This document shows positions 1-7,713 of a DNA stretch of 46,879 nucleotides, piece by piece. Each line of letters starts with the position of its first letter. Positions within the stretch are counted from its first letter, which is position 1. A model generated the notes under the pieces. It was not told the DNA's origin and searched no databases. It saw only the letters and a program-made list of their open reading frames with translations. The stretch spans positions 1 to 46,879 of the forward strand of contig CAYUVF010000031.1 in assembly GCA_964448045.1 (NCBI GenBank), in the 5' to 3' direction. The position numbers were made by a program, and so were the translations under genes. This DNA is from CAYUVF01 sp964448045. Lineage in GTDB: Bacteria; Bacteroidota; Rhodothermia; Rhodothermales; Salinibacteraceae.

Positions 1-2563
1 ACTCCACCGGATCCTCGATGGTGAGGACGTTCACCTCGGGCGAGATGACCCGGTGCAGCGCGGCCACCAGCGTCGTGCTCTTACCGGAGCCGGTCGGGCC
101 GGTCAGGATGACCATGCCGTGCGGCTGGCTGATGGCGTGCGAAAAGCGCTCCAGGGCGCCCTCAAGCAAGCCCAGCTTACTAAGGTCGGTGATGACCTTG
201 CGGTCGTCGAGCACACGAATGACGATACTCTCCGAGCGGATCTCCTGGCTCGCGTTCGCGATCGGCATGATCGAGACGCGGAACCGGATCAGCGCGTTGT
301 CCACCCACCGCTGGATGAAGCCGTCCTGCGCGGCGTCACGCTCGAAGCGGTCGACGTTCATCGAATTATCCTTGATGACCGAGAGCAACGCCTCGGGGTG
401 GACCTTGTCCTCGGTGTACCAGTGGTGCAGGCGCCCGTCGATGCGGAAGTGGATTTCGACCTGCTTGTCCGCATTCGGATAAATATGGATGTCGGATGCG
501 CCTTCGCGGACGGCCTCGACGAGCGTCGCCTCGAACAGGTTGATGAGTGTCGACCGGTTGATCTCGGCCTCCAACTCCTCCTCGTCGACGAGCTCGTTTT
601 CATCGTCGTAGTTCTGCCCGAGGTCGACGGAGTCGCCGCGCTCCTGAATGCGCTCCAGATACTCGTTCTTCTTCGGAAAGGCGTCGGCGATGAGCGCGTT
701 CACGGCCGATTCGGGCGCGTACTGTAGCTCCAGCCGGTCGAGCGCCAGCTGCCGGGTGATGCGGTGCACCTCCGGGCGCATCGGGTCGTGCGTAATCAGG
801 TAGAGCTTAACGGCACCGCGATTGCCCTCTTGCGCCGCGCGCAGGGGAATCACGCCGAGGTCGAGCAGTTGATCGCGCTGCTTGTCGTTGAAGCGATCCA
901 TCACCGAGCGGGTGAACTCGGCATCGGGGGCGTGCTTCTCGAGATCGGCCTGCGGGAAGGCGTAGACGCGCGCCGCCTCGGCGTAGACGGCCTCGCGCTC
1001 CACGTCCGGCCCGTCCGCCAGTACGCGCCAGAGCGCATCGCCCAGGCCCTTGTTATCTTTGCGCGTTTGCGCCTGCACCACCTGCGGCGGCGTCACGATG
1101 TCGCGCCGCAGGAGCGCATCCACGACGCGGTCACTCGACCGAAGTGCTTTGACCTGCTCGGGGTCGACTTCTCTGATCGGCTCAGGCTCCGCATCCGCCG
1201 ATTCGTCGTCGGGATCAGGATCGCCGGACGGGGCCGCACCGGCCTCGGCCGAATCGCCGGAGGGGCCATGGGTCGAGGGCGACGCATCCCCGTCGGTTTC
1301 ATGGCCGTTCATTTCGTCAAATACTTCATCGACCATCCCCTTGCGCGCCTTTCGCAGGGTCTCGGCCATGTCGAGGTCCAGATCCGAGAAAATGTGCTCC
1401 GGCAGCGTGCTCGCCATCGTCTCGGGCGAGAGGCGATGGTCTTCTTCGAGCCGCAGATCGGACGACGCGTCAGCCGCCTCATCGAGATCGGTGAGCAGCG
1501 ATCCGTTGGCGGCCGCGGTCGACTCGGAGGCCCGGGCCGACGGCGCCTCGTCGACCGAGCGATCCACCTGATTCCACGGCGCGCCCGCCCCCACCGGCGG
1601 TCCGTCTCCATTCGATGACGGCGGCGTAGGCGTCGCGGCATGCCACGGCGCCTGATTTCCGGCGCCCGCCGGATCGGAGGCGCGGGCCTCATCGGAGGCG
1701 TCGCGCGGCGAAGGGGCTTGATGGGCTTTTTCGGGTCCACGCGGGGAGGCGCTGGTTTCGTCACCGGATGCATCCGCGGCGGTCGATGCCCCGCCGGACG
1801 AGAGATCCTCGTCCTCGTTTTCGATGTCGAGGGCGCCCTGCGCGCGCAACTGCTCCAGCCGCTGCTCCACGGCCGGCTCGGGGGCGTAATACAGCGTGGC
1901 CGGGACCTGAAGCGATCGGGTGAGCTCGCGGTAGTTTGCGCGCGTCGGATCGTGCGTGGCCAGGACGAGCTCCAGGTTGCCCGCTTCGTTATTCATCCGC
2001 ATCTCGACAGGGAGCAGGCCCTGGCGCATGAGGCGCTGCCCCGCACCATCGCGCAGGAGCCCCTGCAGGGTCTTCAGAAACGCATCGGTGGGATGCTCAT
2101 CGTCAATCGTGACCGCCGTAATCTCGTTTACCTTGGCGGCGGTGGCGAAGACGCGCTCCCGGTCGATGCCTTCGAGCGTTGCCACCGTGCGCCAGAGCGC
2201 GGTATCGGGCTGATTGGCGTTGCGCTCCATGGCCTGCTGCATCTGCCCCGGGGCCACGACCCCGGATTGCACCAGCTCCGACAGCACCGCGTCTTGCTCG
2301 ATGTGCGCCGGCAGTGAACTGGACGCTTCCGCCGGGGGGGGATCCGGCGCCGGGTCCTCGGGCGTACCCGTCGAGGGTGTATCGGGCGGCACTGCGGTGT
2401 CCTCTTCATCGAACAGGTCCTCCAGCTCCGACTCGGACTCGTCGTCCCAGTCAAGGCCCGACCACTCCTCGCCCGAGGGATCGGTGCCCGCATCGGGCGA
2501 AGACTCATCCTCCGGAGAGGAAGCGTCGCCGCGCAGAAAGTCGAAAAATCCGCTGGAACCCAT
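1..2563 (-). CDS. pilB: Type IV pilus assembly / type II secretion ATPase PilB (GspE family), C-terminus cut by window edge
   Basis: This is a hexameric cytoplasmic ATPase that would power pilus or pseudopilus extension through the PilC platform. The ATG at 2561-2563 opens a frame that stays open for 854 codons to the edge. Two related N-terminal MshEN-like domains are visible; the first ends near residue 230 (ATHDPTR about 200, YAPEPAV about 224) and the second near 615 (ITHDPMR about 588, YAPESAV about 612). Each is preceded by an acidic, Pro/Ser-rich linker. The ATPase core begins near residue 665, has SDIHIYP and a Walker A GPTGSGKST near 820, and breaks off at TIEDPVE just before the expected Asp box and Walker B. 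Family members are usually 550-600 aa, so this one is much longer because of the duplicated domain and linkers. It lies 85 bp downstream of pilC and is probably co-transcribed. PilB versus GspE cannot be separated from sequence alone; the pilin neighbours favour a pilus. Confidence 0.9.
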   Translation of the reverse strand, partial: MGSSGFFDFLRGDASSPEDESSPDAGTDPSGEEWSGLDWDDESESELEDLFDEEDTAVPPDTPSTGTPEDPAPDPPPAEASSSLPAHIEQDAVLSELVQSGVVAPGQMQQAMERNANQPDTALWRTVATLEGIDRERVFATAAKVNEITAVTIDDEHPTDAFLKTLQGLLRDGAGQRLMRQGLLPVEMRMNNEAGNLELVLATHDPTRANYRELTRSLQVPATLYYAPEPAVEQRLEQLRAQGALDIENEDEDLSSGGASTAADASGDETSASPRGPEKAHQAPSPRDASDEARASDPAGAGNQAPWHAATPTPPSSNGDGPPVGAGAPWNQVDRSVDEAPSARASESTAAANGSLLTDLDEAADASSDLRLEEDHRLSPETMASTLPEHIFSDLDLDMAETLRKARKGMVDEVFDEMNGHETDGDASPSTHGPSGDSAEAGAAPSGDPDPDDESADAEPEPIREVDPEQVKALRSSDRVVDALLRRDIVTPPQVVQAQTRKDNKGLGDALWRVLADGPDVEREAVYAEAARVYAFPQADLEKHAPDAEFTRSVMDRFNDKQRDQLLDLGVIPLRAAQEGNRGAVKLYLITHDPMRPEVHRITRQLALDRLELQYAPESAVNALIADAFPKKNEYLERIQERGDSVDLGQNYDDENELVDEEELEAEINRSTLINLFEATLVEAVREGASDIHIYPNADKQVEIHFRIDGRLHHWYTEDKVHPEALLSVIKDNSMNVDRFERDAAQDGFIQRWVDNALIRFRVSIMPIANASQEIRSESIVIRVLDDRKVITDLSKLGLLEGALERFSHAISQPHGMVILTGPTGSGKSTTLVAALHRVISPEVNVLTIEDPVE

Positions 2564-2648
2564 TCGAATTGTCGTTTACAACATGTGCGAAAAACGAGCG
2601 CTCAACAGCGGGCAAGCAATGTGCCACGCCGGGGGATCGATCGGCCGA

Positions 2649-4004
2649 TTAAAAGCCCATCATGTCTGCCGTCGAGGGCTGGATGAACGCGATCTCGGTG
2701 GAGAGCACCGTCAGGAAACAAATACCGATGGTGATAAGAATGGCCACCCCGGTCTGGATGCCCTGCACGGCCGCGTCCAGGCTGAGCTTGGTTTCTTGCT
2801 CGTAGTAATCGGCCATCTGGCGCGCGCTCTTCTGCACGCTTCCGGTTTCGGCGCCGCTGCGGAAGCGCGTGATCGCCATCGACGTGAAGACGTCGCTGGC
2901 CTCCATGGCGCGCACGAGGCTGGCGCCCTGCGCGGTCATCATCGGGATGGTGACGTTGCGAATCCGGTACTCCATGTAGGCGTTGCCGCAGGCCTCGGCG
3001 GCGACGCGCAGCACCTTCAGGTTCTCGCCGCTACCCGAGTAGAGGATGGCGAAGACGCGGCAGAAAATCTCGATATTGAGCTTGTGTAATAAACTCCCGA
3101 TGACGGGTATTCGAATCATGTATTTGTGAATGTAAAAGCGCCCGGTGGGCGTTCGCGCCCAGAAGTAGAACGCGATCATCGGGGAAAACGTGGCGAGGAA
3201 GATCCACACCCAGTTGGCATCGAACCACTCCGAGAATGCCAGCGTCTGCTGGGTCATCGGTGGCAGATCGACGTCAAGCCCCTTGAACAGGCCGGCGGTG
3301 GCCGGGAAGATGTACCAGACGTACCAGATCATGGCAGCAATCAGGGCAACGACCGTGATGGCCGGCGTGATCATGGAGCTGCGGACGCTCTTCTGAAACT
3401 CGTTCTTGCGCTCCAGAAACCGCGCCGTCGCCTCGTAAATCTCGGCCATATTCCCGCTTTTCGACGCGATGCCGAGCATGTACGCCGTAAACTTACCGAG
3501 CTTATGGCGGTGCTTGTTGAACGCTTGCTCGGCGTCCATTCCGCTCTTGAGATCGGCATTGAGATCACGGATGACCTGCCGCAAGCTCTTGGACGAGACA
3601 TCGTTCACGAGGAGGTTGAGCACCTCATCGAACGGCAGATTCTCCCGGAGAAGGTTCGCCGAGAGCCGCACGAACATAATCACATCGGAGCGCGGCGGCT
3701 TGGTTTGAAAGTCGAACCACTTCTTCTGGACCTTCAGGACCTCCAGGCCCATGTTCTGCAGCGCCTTCTCGACTTCTGCCTCGGAAAAGGCTTTCTGCTC
3801 GCCGCGGACTTCTTTGCCGCTGGGATGCCGCACCTTGTACAGATACGTCCGGCGCTGCTTGAGGTCCTCGGGCCGGAAGCCGTGCTTATCGGACAGGTCG
3901 CTGACCTTCTTCTTGGCCTTACGCTTGGACCCGGCGAGGATCGTCCCCCGCACCGGCTGACCGGCTTGCGTGACGCCTTCAAAACGGTATTCGCGGACAC
4001 CCAT
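2649..4004 (-). CDS. pilC: Type IV pilus / type II secretion inner-membrane platform protein PilC (GspF family)
   Basis: This is the inner-membrane platform protein on which the PilB ATPase acts to assemble pilin subunits. The 451-residue protein has an N-terminal cytoplasmic part (MGVREYRFEGVTQAGQPVRG, the usual opening of the family, although the linker to the first domain is longer than normal). Two T2SSF domains follow, at about 125-245 and 325-445. Three hydrophobic segments are evident near residues 210-230, 265-285 and 415-440. Typical motifs are present: SGMDAEQAF, SKSGNMAEIYE in repeat 1 and RSGAETGSVQKS in repeat 2. The next gene upstream (the O-antigen ligase-like gene) stops 5 bp before this start, so translation is probably coupled. 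The gene order pilin, ligase, pilC, pilB supports a single transcription unit. Confidence 0.93.
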   Translation of the reverse strand: MGVREYRFEGVTQAGQPVRGTILAGSKRKAKKKVSDLSDKHGFRPEDLKQRRTYLYKVRHPSGKEVRGEQKAFSEAEVEKALQNMGLEVLKVQKKWFDFQTKPPRSDVIMFVRLSANLLRENLPFDEVLNLLVNDVSSKSLRQVIRDLNADLKSGMDAEQAFNKHRHKLGKFTAYMLGIASKSGNMAEIYEATARFLERKNEFQKSVRSSMITPAITVVALIAAMIWYVWYIFPATAGLFKGLDVDLPPMTQQTLAFSEWFDANWVWIFLATFSPMIAFYFWARTPTGRFYIHKYMIRIPVIGSLLHKLNIEIFCRVFAILYSGSGENLKVLRVAAEACGNAYMEYRIRNVTIPMMTAQGASLVRAMEASDVFTSMAITRFRSGAETGSVQKSARQMADYYEQETKLSLDAAVQGIQTGVAILITIGICFLTVLSTEIAFIQPSTADMMGF

Positions 4005-4009
4005 GGCAA

Positions 4010-5587
4010 TTACTGTGTCTGGTCGTGATCGACGTGTGCGTGTGCCTGCGCCTCGGGGCGCAACGGTACTCGTTCAGCAGCAACATCGCGGATTCCGATA
4101 AATCCCTGTTGCCAGTATCGGGGTGAAAGCAAATTCCGATCCACCGATTCCAAAAAGGCACCGCGCCGCTCCTGCATGTGCTGAATACCATCGACGCTTT
4201 GCCAGCTGACGACGGCAACCGAGACGGCGAGCAGCCCACAGAACGCCAGCTGCGCCACCTTGGCGCGAGTACGAGGCACCCAGCGCGTTCGTGCACGATC
4301 GACGCTGAGATACAGTCCCCAGACGGTGCCGATCACCAGCACGCCCCAGATTTGACTCACCGGCATAACGATAATACCACTCACCATCGCATGCGCAGCG
4401 CCCGCGACCAGCGCCGCCGTCAGAGCAATGCGGATGGGGGCGGTCCGACGAAACATCACCCGTTTGCTCTGCCGGATCCATGCGATAAATCCCCATCCTA
4501 CCAACCCGACAAGAAGCAACGCAGATGGAATGCCCCACTCAGCAACCCACTGGACGAGCGCGTTGTGCGGATGGGCACCCGCTCCGAAGTAGTTGGGCGG
4601 CCAGGCAAAGTGCATGGGGCCCGCGCCGAGGATGGGGCTCTCGGCGATCATCGCAGCTGCGGCCTGCCAGTACTCGATGCGCCCCGCGTATTGCGATCCA
4701 CTGCTCAACCGATCGACCAGCATCGGCTCCATTCCCTGCAGGAGGTAGAACAGCACGAAATACAACGCCCCACCCGCGACGAGCCCCATGGCCTGATACC
4801 GCAGCCACGGGTAGGCCTGATGGCGGAACAGCATGCCCACGGCAATGGCGGCAACGCCCATCGCGAGCACCGTTCCCCGCACGTTTGATGCGATAATCAG
4901 CGCCCACCAGAGCGCCGTTAGCGCCCCCGCCCCCATCCGCAGCCCCCGGCTTCGCGATGGATTTCCGAGCAAGGGCACGACGAGCAGCGGCAGCGTCCAC
5001 GTCTGAAATTGGTTGAAATGGCGGATATTCGAGAAGCCGATAAACCCATCCGGCCACGCCACAATCTCGGTGGACATCAGACTGAGGATGAAGCCGACGG
5101 CAAACTGCACGGCGTAGAGCCCCACACTTAAGAGGGCTATCCCCACGAGGCTGCGTGCCGTCAACTGAGGTTGTTGCTGCACCCCATGCGCAACGAGCAC
5201 AATCAGTACAAAAAGAAGCACAAAATGAGCAAGCTCCAGCCCCGCAAACTCCGGACGCGGCGCCCCGGCAATCGATAGGCCGGCCCCCCCGATCAGGACC
5301 ATCAATCCTGCTCGCGCCCCGAAGGGCATTCGATTCCACGTCGACAACCACGCCGTACGCGCAGAACGGGACACAAGGAGCCCCAGCGCCATCAGGCTCA
5401 ACAGCCCGACCTGAAGAATCCGCTTACTATTAAACAACCCAATGTCCGGGATTATCTGGACATTGGGCACGAGGGCCACATACCCTCCAACTAACACAAG
5501 TATTCCCACTCCAACTGCTCGTGACACGCGGCGCGACTTCGCCGCTGATCCTACCCACGAGCTATGTCGGAAGAGAGCTGCATCCAC
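4010..5587 (-). CDS. O-antigen ligase / pilin O-glycosyltransferase family membrane protein (Wzy_C domain)
   Basis: This polytopic membrane protein of 525 aa has about 11-12 hydrophobic segments and the large periplasmic loop expected of the Wzy_C superfamily (WaaL O-antigen ligases and PglL/PilO pilin oligosaccharyltransferases). The diagnostic region is around residues 320-360: GRIEYWQAA, SPILGAGP and then HPHNALVQWVAEWGI, which matches the conserved HxHN...ExG signature holding the functional His. It sits between the pilin genes (62 bp upstream) and pilC (5 bp downstream). From that position I infer that it transfers a lipid-linked glycan to the neighbouring pilins. An O-antigen ligase or polymerase role cannot be excluded. 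No dedicated PglL C-terminal domain was recognised, and the last 90 residues, after the final TM helix, look soluble. Confidence 0.8.
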   Translation of the reverse strand: MDAALFRHSSWVGSAAKSRRVSRAVGVGILVLVGGYVALVPNVQIIPDIGLFNSKRILQVGLLSLMALGLLVSRSARTAWLSTWNRMPFGARAGLMVLIGGAGLSIAGAPRPEFAGLELAHFVLLFVLIVLVAHGVQQQPQLTARSLVGIALLSVGLYAVQFAVGFILSLMSTEIVAWPDGFIGFSNIRHFNQFQTWTLPLLVVPLLGNPSRSRGLRMGAGALTALWWALIIASNVRGTVLAMGVAAIAVGMLFRHQAYPWLRYQAMGLVAGGALYFVLFYLLQGMEPMLVDRLSSGSQYAGRIEYWQAAAAMIAESPILGAGPMHFAWPPNYFGAGAHPHNALVQWVAEWGIPSALLLVGLVGWGFIAWIRQSKRVMFRRTAPIRIALTAALVAGAAHAMVSGIIVMPVSQIWGVLVIGTVWGLYLSVDRARTRWVPRTRAKVAQLAFCGLLAVSVAVVSWQSVDGIQHMQERRGAFLESVDRNLLSPRYWQQGFIGIRDVAAERVPLRPEAQAHAHVDHDQTQ

Positions 5588-5649
5588 ATCAACGAATGGC
5601 TGGAAATGGTTCTTTGATGAAAGAGAATGACTCAGTTCGCGCTGGCCGA

Positions 5650-6060
5650 TTAGCTCCCGTACTCGATTTCGACGTCGATGTCTTCGGAGTTCGGACCGGT
5701 CAGGGTGACTTTAATGATCGACTCGGTATCAGCGTCTTCGCCAGTGAGAACCACTTCGCCCGTGCTGCCCGATACCGTAAACGTACCGACATCGCTGTCG
5801 TACTCCTGACCGCTGGGCAAGCCAATATGGGCAAAGTCGAAACTGCTCCCATCGATATTGCTCCACCCATTCAGCCCCCCGTACAGATCGCCCTTCCGCG
5901 CCCAGCCCTGAATCTCCGAGCCGAGCCGAAGCGCCGTATTGACCATAGCATCCTCCCGCGACTTCGCCTGGTTGTCCGAGTAAGCGTCAATGCCCACCAC
6001 GACCGCCAGACTCACGATGATGATGCCCAGCACGAGAAGAAGAAGCTGTTGCTGGCCCAT
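5650..6060 (-). CDS. Pilin-like secreted protein with atypical short leader (pilin-1)
   Basis: This 136-aa protein opens MGQQQLLLLVLGIIIVSL and continues as one hydrophobic helix of about 20 residues, then a helical amphipathic stretch (SDNQAKSREDAMVNTALRLG, about residues 28-47) and a Gly/Ser/Asp-rich beta-type C-terminal domain. This is the layout of a type IV pilin or pseudopilin. The leader would be only MG, if cleaved after Gly2, and the conserved Glu5 of classical pilins is absent. No Cys pair is present, so no disulfide D-region. It has a paralogue immediately upstream (6250-6380) and lies in the pilB-pilC cluster. The role as pilus subunit is inferred from architecture and context, not from clear family identity. 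A membrane-anchored protein of another kind remains possible. Confidence 0.65.
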   Translation of the reverse strand: MGQQQLLLLVLGIIIVSLAVVVGIDAYSDNQAKSREDAMVNTALRLGSEIQGWARKGDLYGGLNGWSNIDGSSFDFAHIGLPSGQEYDSDVGTFTVSGSTGEVVLTGEDADTESIIKVTLTGPNSEDIDVEIEYGS

Positions 6061-6106
6061 GGATCACCTGAACTGGGATGAATAAGGAGCTGAAGCACTC
6101 GCTAAA

Positions 6107-6143
6107 CGGAGAGCCCAGTCATGGGTCTGGACTGGGCTCCCCG
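6107..6143 (-). repeat. Inverted repeat (10-bp perfect stem) between the two pilin genes
   Basis: GAGCCCAGTC at 6111-6120 pairs with GACTGGGCTC at 6130-6139 across a 9-base loop. The stem extends outward by a few more pairs after one mismatch (6107-6109 with 6141-6143). On the minus strand it would lie downstream of pilin-2 and upstream of pilin-1. No T-run follows, so it is more likely an mRNA-stabilising or attenuating hairpin than a strong terminator. It abuts the assembly gap. Confidence 0.5.
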
Positions 6144-6149
6144 TGCGAG

Positions 6150-6249
6150 NNNNNNNNNNNNNNNNNNNNNNNNNNNNNNNNNNNNNNNNNNNNNNNNNNN
6201 NNNNNNNNNNNNNNNNNNNNNNNNNNNNNNNNNNNNNNNNNNNNNNNNN
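6150..6249. other. Assembly gap (run of 100 N)
   Basis: Exactly 100 N are present, the conventional placeholder for a gap of unknown size. If pilin-2 resembles pilin-1 (136 codons), about 280 bp of its 3' part are absent, so the true gap is probably larger than 100 bp. Tandem pilin copies may have caused the assembly break. Confidence 0.97.
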
Positions 6250-6380
6250 AGGGCATCGGTGACCATCGCGTCGGCGTTGGCCTGTTTCTGGTTTTCACTG
6301 AAGGCGTTGATTCCTACGACGACGGCAAGGCCGACGATGACAACACCCAATACGAGGAGGAGAAGTTGTTGCTGTCCCAT
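6250..6380 (-). CDS. Pilin-like protein (pilin-2), 3' part lost in the assembly gap
   Basis: Forty-three residues are readable from the ATG at 6378-6380. They open MGQQQLLLLVLGVVIVGL and continue through a hydrophobic helix into an amphipathic stretch (FSENQKQANADAMVTDA). This is clearly paralogous to pilin-1: the first 18 residues differ at three positions, and the following N-Q-x-x-x-x-x-D-A-M-V pattern is shared. It would be the first gene of the pilus transcription unit. The frame happens to stay open across the N run to a stop at 6102-6104, but residues after the gap have no pilin character, so that stop should not be trusted. Like pilin-1 it has an MG leader and no Glu5. Confidence 0.65.
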
Positions 6381-7380
6381 GATTCTTTAGTTGTTGTGTG
6401 ATAAAGCTTTTGATGATGAAGGCGCGTGGTGCCAGCGCCGGGCGCCGAAGCGCCGCGCAAAACCGCGAGTCCGGGCGCCTCCCCGGTCGTTCTTGCCTTG
6501 CGGGCGGCCCCACTCCTTGATCCCGAGCGGTACCGATACTCCCCGCAAGGGTCGAGCCAATTCGCCCGACCTGACTGCTAAAACGCTCACAAACGATCTT
6601 AAACGAAACAAGCTGTCATGCTGAGCTTGACGACGAAGCATCTCTTCGCAACGAATGGCTTCGTTCGAAGAGATCCCTCCTCGGGGTTTTGAGATCGTTT
6701 ATTATGGCGATTGAGCCTTTAGCCAGTCACTCGCGTATGTCTCGCTCTGCTGGCATGCACTGTTGGAGACAGAGACCGTGCCAACCCGTGTTGGCGTGCC
6801 GCGTTGAGTGGCCCAATCGGGGGCTGTTCGCAGCGCGATCCCGGCCCCGAGCGCGATTGACCCCGATGTTGCGGATAGCGCGCCCGTGCATCTGGTGTCT
6901 GTTTTCGTCACCTCCGCTCCGTACTTAAATGAAAACCGACTGGTACCTTCTGTAATAACTGGATTGCAGATTCTACTCAGATTGAGCCGGGAGCCGGGAT
7001 GCCCGAACCATTTTAAGCCCTCAGGAACTGCTTGATGGATGGATGCAAAACCGACACGAGCTTGCGACTGACGAGGCAGAGCCGAGTAAACATAGTGGGC
7101 AACGCCGCAGAATGGCGCTCAAGCGACCCCGTAGTGCACCACCGGCATGACCTTCGGCCCGAGCTGCCGGGCGAGTGTAGTAGTCATTCTGCGCGAGATC
7201 CACGAAGTCGCAGGTCGCAGGCCGTCCGCCAAACAGATGCTTCCCCGTCCCACAATCTTCTCTCAGCACCTCATCCCGCGTAGCGGCACGCCTTTCCGTG
7301 ATGGTGCATCTGTTGCCGTTCTACCGGACCGCTTGTAGCTTGAACACGCTCGTTCCTCTCCCACACAACTGCTTGCTCCG
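6381..7380. other. 1-kb intergenic region without a supportable gene
   Basis: This stretch separates the divergent pilus cluster (minus) and the DUF4342 gene (plus). It must hold both promoters, but no convincing -33/-7 pair was seen. It contains the hairpin repeat at 6614-6674, a perfect 6-4-6 inverted repeat (GCCAAC-CCGT-GTTGGC) at 6780-6795, and near 7183-7210 another sequence of the same style (AGTCATTCTGCGCGAGATCC). The short open frames here lack recognisable protein character. Confidence 0.6.
6614..6674. repeat. TGTCATxCTGAGC-type intergenic repeat with long hairpin
   Basis: The element opens TGTCATGCTGAGC and contains a strong hairpin. ATCTCTTCG (6640-6648) pairs with CGAAGAGAT (6666-6674), and inside it AACGAA (6650-6655) pairs with TTCGTT (6660-6665) around a TGGC loop, with one bulged C at 6649. 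The opening matches the ends of the 8762-8947 element, so the two are likely the same dispersed family. Confidence 0.6.
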
Positions 7381-7713
7381 ATGGCTGCCGAGACGAATCA
7401 ACCCGACGAAGCCCCCGAGGTCGTCCGCGACACGATTACAGTCGAGAGCCACCGGCTGGTCGACAAGGTGCGCGCCATCATCAACGAGGGCAATGCCCGG
7501 CGCATCATCATCCGGAAAGACGGGCGCACGGTGATGGAATTTCCGCTGTCGGTGGGTGTGGGCGGCGCGACGGCCGCCGTGCTCCTCTCGCCGACGCTGG
7601 CGGCCATCGGGGCGTTTGCGGCGCTCGTCAGCGAAGTGGAGGTCGTCATTGAGCGGCCCGCCGAGGCAACCGACGAATCATCGGGAGCAGATGAGCATTC
7701 CTCCAACGCGTAA
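7381..7713 (+). CDS. DUF4342 domain protein
   Basis: This 110-aa protein contains the DUF4342 pattern: an N-terminal helix (LVDKVRAIINEGNARRIIIR, residues 22-41), a short DGRTVMEFPLSVGV strand region and a hydrophobic Gly/Ala segment (about 57-83) with ALVSEVEVVIE after it. In this family the segment AAIGAFAALV is characteristic. The function is unknown; a small membrane-associated or helical-bundle protein is plausible. The next gene may start inside its last codons (ATG at 7691), which suggests an operon with the dehydratase. The C-terminal tail is acidic and Ser-rich and probably disordered. Confidence 0.82.
   Translation: MAAETNQPDEAPEVVRDTITVESHRLVDKVRAIINEGNARRIIIRKDGRTVMEFPLSVGVGGATAAVLLSPTLAAIGAFAALVSEVEVVIERPAEATDESSGADEHSSNA

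Noticed and set aside
53..727. Long plus-strand open frame opposite pilB
   Set aside because: It is antisense to a well-supported ATPase with Walker A and conserved motifs; its translation is Arg/Asp/Val-rich shadow sequence typical of G+C-rich DNA.
6102..6149. Continuation of pilin-2 through the N run to a stop at 6102
   Set aside because: The frame across unknown bases is arbitrary, and the residues after the gap fall on a hairpin and do not resemble the pilin-1 C-terminus.
6702..6911. 69-codon minus-strand frame (GTG start) upstream of pilin-2
   Set aside because: It has slightly protein-like composition, with a Cys and a WLKAQ ending, but no signal peptide, no known family and no clear start; kept as unsupported.
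7021..7283. Overlapping small frames in the region before the DUF4342 gene
   Set aside because: They lie over a repeat-like sequence (TCATTCTGCGCGAGATCC) and show no conserved protein features.
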